From Pelotomaculum schinkii (GTDB taxonomy: Bacteria > Bacillota > Desulfotomaculia > Desulfotomaculales > Pelotomaculaceae), in NCBI RefSeq assembly GCF_004369205.1, contig NZ_QFGA01000001.1, positions 2,108,001 through 2,172,000 on the forward strand: DNA of 64,000 bases, in the 5' to 3' direction. A model generated the notes under the pieces. It had not been told where the DNA came from. It did no database searches and was given only the letters and a program-made list of their open reading frames with translations. The position numbers and the translations under genes were made by a program. Below are positions 62,294-64,000 of the stretch, piece after piece (position 1 is the stretch's first letter; the number at the start of each line of letters is the position of its first letter).

Positions 62294-63739
62294 TTATTCT
62301 ACCACAACACTGATTGTTTTCAGCGTTGGATCGGCCGGGCCGTGGCAGGGCAGTGCCATTTTTCTGACTGCCGTCAGGTAGTTGATAACATCCACGGTGA
62401 TTTCCTCACCCGGGTTTACAGCCGGAATGCCGGGCGGGTACACAGCGATTGTCTCTGCTGAGATCCTTCCCCTGGCTTCATCAAGAGGCACCTGACGGAA
62501 TTTTGCAAACCAGGCCTCGCGTGGTTTCATCAACACAATAAAACTGTCCGGCGGGGCAACGAACGGGATGGGTTCTGTCTTGCGCTCCCTGAAGGAGATG
62601 TCCTCCATGGCGCGGGCCAGTCCTTCACAGTCGGCCCGGACGGCGCCAATTGAGACAATAGCCACCACATGGGCGGAATCAGCCATTTCAACGTAAACAC
62701 GGTAGCGTTCCGCCAGCATCTGCTGCACCTGGTAGCCGGACAACCCCAGCCTGCGCACTGAAATCACCAGCCTGGTCGGATCCAGGCTTGAGCCTTCGGG
62801 CAGGCGCTCCGGGGACAAAACACTCAAACCATCGATAATTGACAAGCGCTGGCGCAAGCCATAGGCCAGTTCCAGAGCCTGGTCCAGCAGTCCTTTCCCC
62901 CGCAGCGCCAGCTGCCGGCGGGCCAAATCAAGAGAAGCCATGAGCAGGTAGGACGGGCTGGTGGTTTGCAGCAGGCGCAGAGCTGCCGCGACACCCTGCT
63001 GCTCAATTCGTTGTCCTTGCAGGTGCAGAACTGAACTTTGGGTTAGTGAACCGCCCAGCTTGTGGGTACTCTGGACGGCAGCGTCCGCGCCGCAAGCCAT
63101 GGCATCCTCCGGCAAGGCCGGGTGAAAGCGCAGGTGGGCGCCATGCGCTTCATCTACCAGGAGCGGCTTGTCCACCCTGTGAGCAGCTTCAGCATAACCC
63201 TGCAAATCTCCGGTGACTCCGTAATAGTTGGGACTTACCGCCAGGACGGCGGCGGCTGCCGGGTTATTTTCCAACGCCGCCCGGATTGCGGCGGGTGCAA
63301 CGCCGCAATCCAGACCGAATTCAGGCATAAGCTCCGGTGTGACGTAAACCGGGTCGGCGCCGGCCAGAACCAGACCGCCCAGGACCGAGCGGTGGGCATT
63401 TCTCGGTACAACTACCTGTTTCTCACCCGCAGTTGCCACAAGCAGGGCATGAATGCCGGCGCTTGTACCGTTAACCAGGAAGAAACTGCGGTCTGCTCCG
63501 TAAAGGCCGGCAGCCAGTTCCTGGGCCAGGCGGATGGGCCCGCTCGGGCTGTGCAGGTCATCCAAACCAGGCAGCTCGGTCAAATCAAGGGAAAAAAGGG
63601 CTTTATTGTCCAGGGACATGAGACCTTCCGGAATGCATCGGCCCTGCCTGTGTCCAGGTATATGGAGATTGCACGTATTTTTTTCATTATGCCTGCAGAG
63701 CGCCTCAAAAAGAGGAGCCTGTCCTTGCCTTTCAGACAA
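62294..63739 (-). CDS. Orn/Lys/Arg decarboxylase-type PLP enzyme (YaaO-like)
   Basis: The 481-residue protein has a fold-type I aminotransferase-like core with SAGIHALLVA, DEAHGAHLRF and the PLP lysine in STHKLGGSLTQSS, and a C-terminal decarboxylase domain (about 380-481; AVYPPGIPAVNPGEEI). It decarboxylates lysine, ornithine or arginine; which one cannot be told from sequence. The TTG at 63739 has GGAGG 8 bases upstream; the frame extends 17 hydrophobic codons further without a site. In B. subtilis yaaO also lies just upstream of tmk. Confidence 0.9.
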   Translation of the reverse strand: MSERQGQAPLFEALCRHNEKNTCNLHIPGHRQGRCIPEGLMSLDNKALFSLDLTELPGLDDLHSPSGPIRLAQELAAGLYGADRSFFLVNGTSAGIHALLVATAGEKQVVVPRNAHRSVLGGLVLAGADPVYVTPELMPEFGLDCGVAPAAIRAALENNPAAAAVLAVSPNYYGVTGDLQGYAEAAHRVDKPLLVDEAHGAHLRFHPALPEDAMACGADAAVQSTHKLGGSLTQSSVLHLQGQRIEQQGVAAALRLLQTTSPSYLLMASLDLARRQLALRGKGLLDQALELAYGLRQRLSIIDGLSVLSPERLPEGSSLDPTRLVISVRRLGLSGYQVQQMLAERYRVYVEMADSAHVVAIVSIGAVRADCEGLARAMEDISFRERKTEPIPFVAPPDSFIVLMKPREAWFAKFRQVPLDEARGRISAETIAVYPPGIPAVNPGEEITVDVINYLTAVRKMALPCHGPADPTLKTISVVVE

Positions 63740-63934
63740 AAAACTGCCTCCGGAACAAAATAAATAAAAACAAAAAAAAATTAAATACAAGTTTTACTAA
63801 TCTTTAATTATATCATAGAAGTCACATTATTACCAACGCCATCCTGCAATTTTGCCATTAGTTTAACCTTATAGATAACAGAGCGCATGGTCACAATAAG
63901 AAAAACATTACTATACGTAAAGGAGTGATACCGG

Positions 63935-64000
63935 GTGGCAGAACAACAGTCCTGGAAGGTAGATGAAAAGACTCTGTCCAAAAAATACGGCACCGACGTT
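63935..64000 (+). CDS. Start of an unidentified gene (cut by window edge)
   Basis: A GTG preceded by AAAGGAGTGATA opens a frame of 22 codons (VAEQQSWKVDEKTLSKKYGT, then DV) that runs off the window. The ribosome binding site is strong. Too little is visible to name it. Confidence 0.55.
   Translation, partial: MAEQQSWKVDEKTLSKKYGTDV

Noticed and set aside
63808-63993. Minus-strand frame at the right end
   Set aside because: It is antisense to the strong ribosome binding site and start of the plus-strand gene at 63935.

Overview
The window looks like a chromosomal segment of a spore-forming, low-to-mid-GC Bacillota of class Clostridia, closest in style to the Pelotomaculum/Desulfotomaculum branch of the old Peptococcaceae. 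The evidence is the sporulation gene set (spoVT, spoVG, fin, yabG, SPOCS-domain and 3D/G5 proteins), the T-box upstream of metG, and a gene order that reproduces the Bacillus subtilis yaaO-tmk-holB-ricT-yabA-rsmI-metS-tatD-yabE-ksgA-yabG-ispE-spoVG-glmU-prs-ctc-pth-fin-mfd-spoVT-mazG block in reverse orientation. No rRNA, tRNA or CRISPR array was recognised.

Layout. The conserved backbone runs on the minus strand from the lysine-decarboxylase-type gene near 63.7 kb down to mazG, which is cut by the left edge. Between backbone genes sit insertions, many on the plus strand: a PRC-barrel protein and a secreted stalk-domain protein (9.5-12.2 kb), transporters RarD and AlsT (12.3-14.7 kb), an L,D-transpeptidase with ZIP and YdcZ transporters (25.5-27.4 kb), two small paralogous proteins (27.7-28.2 kb), a sporulation/cell-surface cluster (28.6-37.8 kb), a glycosyltransferase (37.9 kb), an AT-rich island with a decayed insertion sequence, a G1 glutamic peptidase and an S-layer protein (39.3-44 kb), a TauE/SafE permease, and a complete livJHMGF branched-chain amino-acid ABC transporter (48.2-53.1 kb). 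The island between yabG and ispE, where B. subtilis has only veg and sspF, is the most unusual part: a YbaB paralogue, two SPOCS (DUF3794) proteins, a triple-CAP secreted protein with a c-di-AMP-riboswitch-like leader, a Gly/Tyr repeat protein and a trypsin-like protein.

How the genes work together. The backbone groups replication and DNA repair (tmk, holB, yabA, tatD, mfd), translation (metG, rsmI, ksgA, pth, rplY), precursor supply (prs, glmU, ispE, threonine ammonia-lyase) and sporulation control (abrB, ricT, spoVG, fin, spoVT, yabG). Several minus-strand genes overlap by 1-4 bases (tmk/holB/ricT/yabA; GntR/NTP-transferase), so they are probably co-transcribed.

Intergenic DNA is unusually rich in repeats. 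One family (R1) has three ordered palindromes A-B-C in at least eleven full or partial copies. A second (R2) consists of GGCGTAGGGCGTA-type runs with a TGCATTCCTTA core. A 317-bp tandem duplication lies next to spoVT. R2-like sequence also appears in frame inside the mazG linker, inside the leader of the CAP gene, and between the metG T-box and metG.
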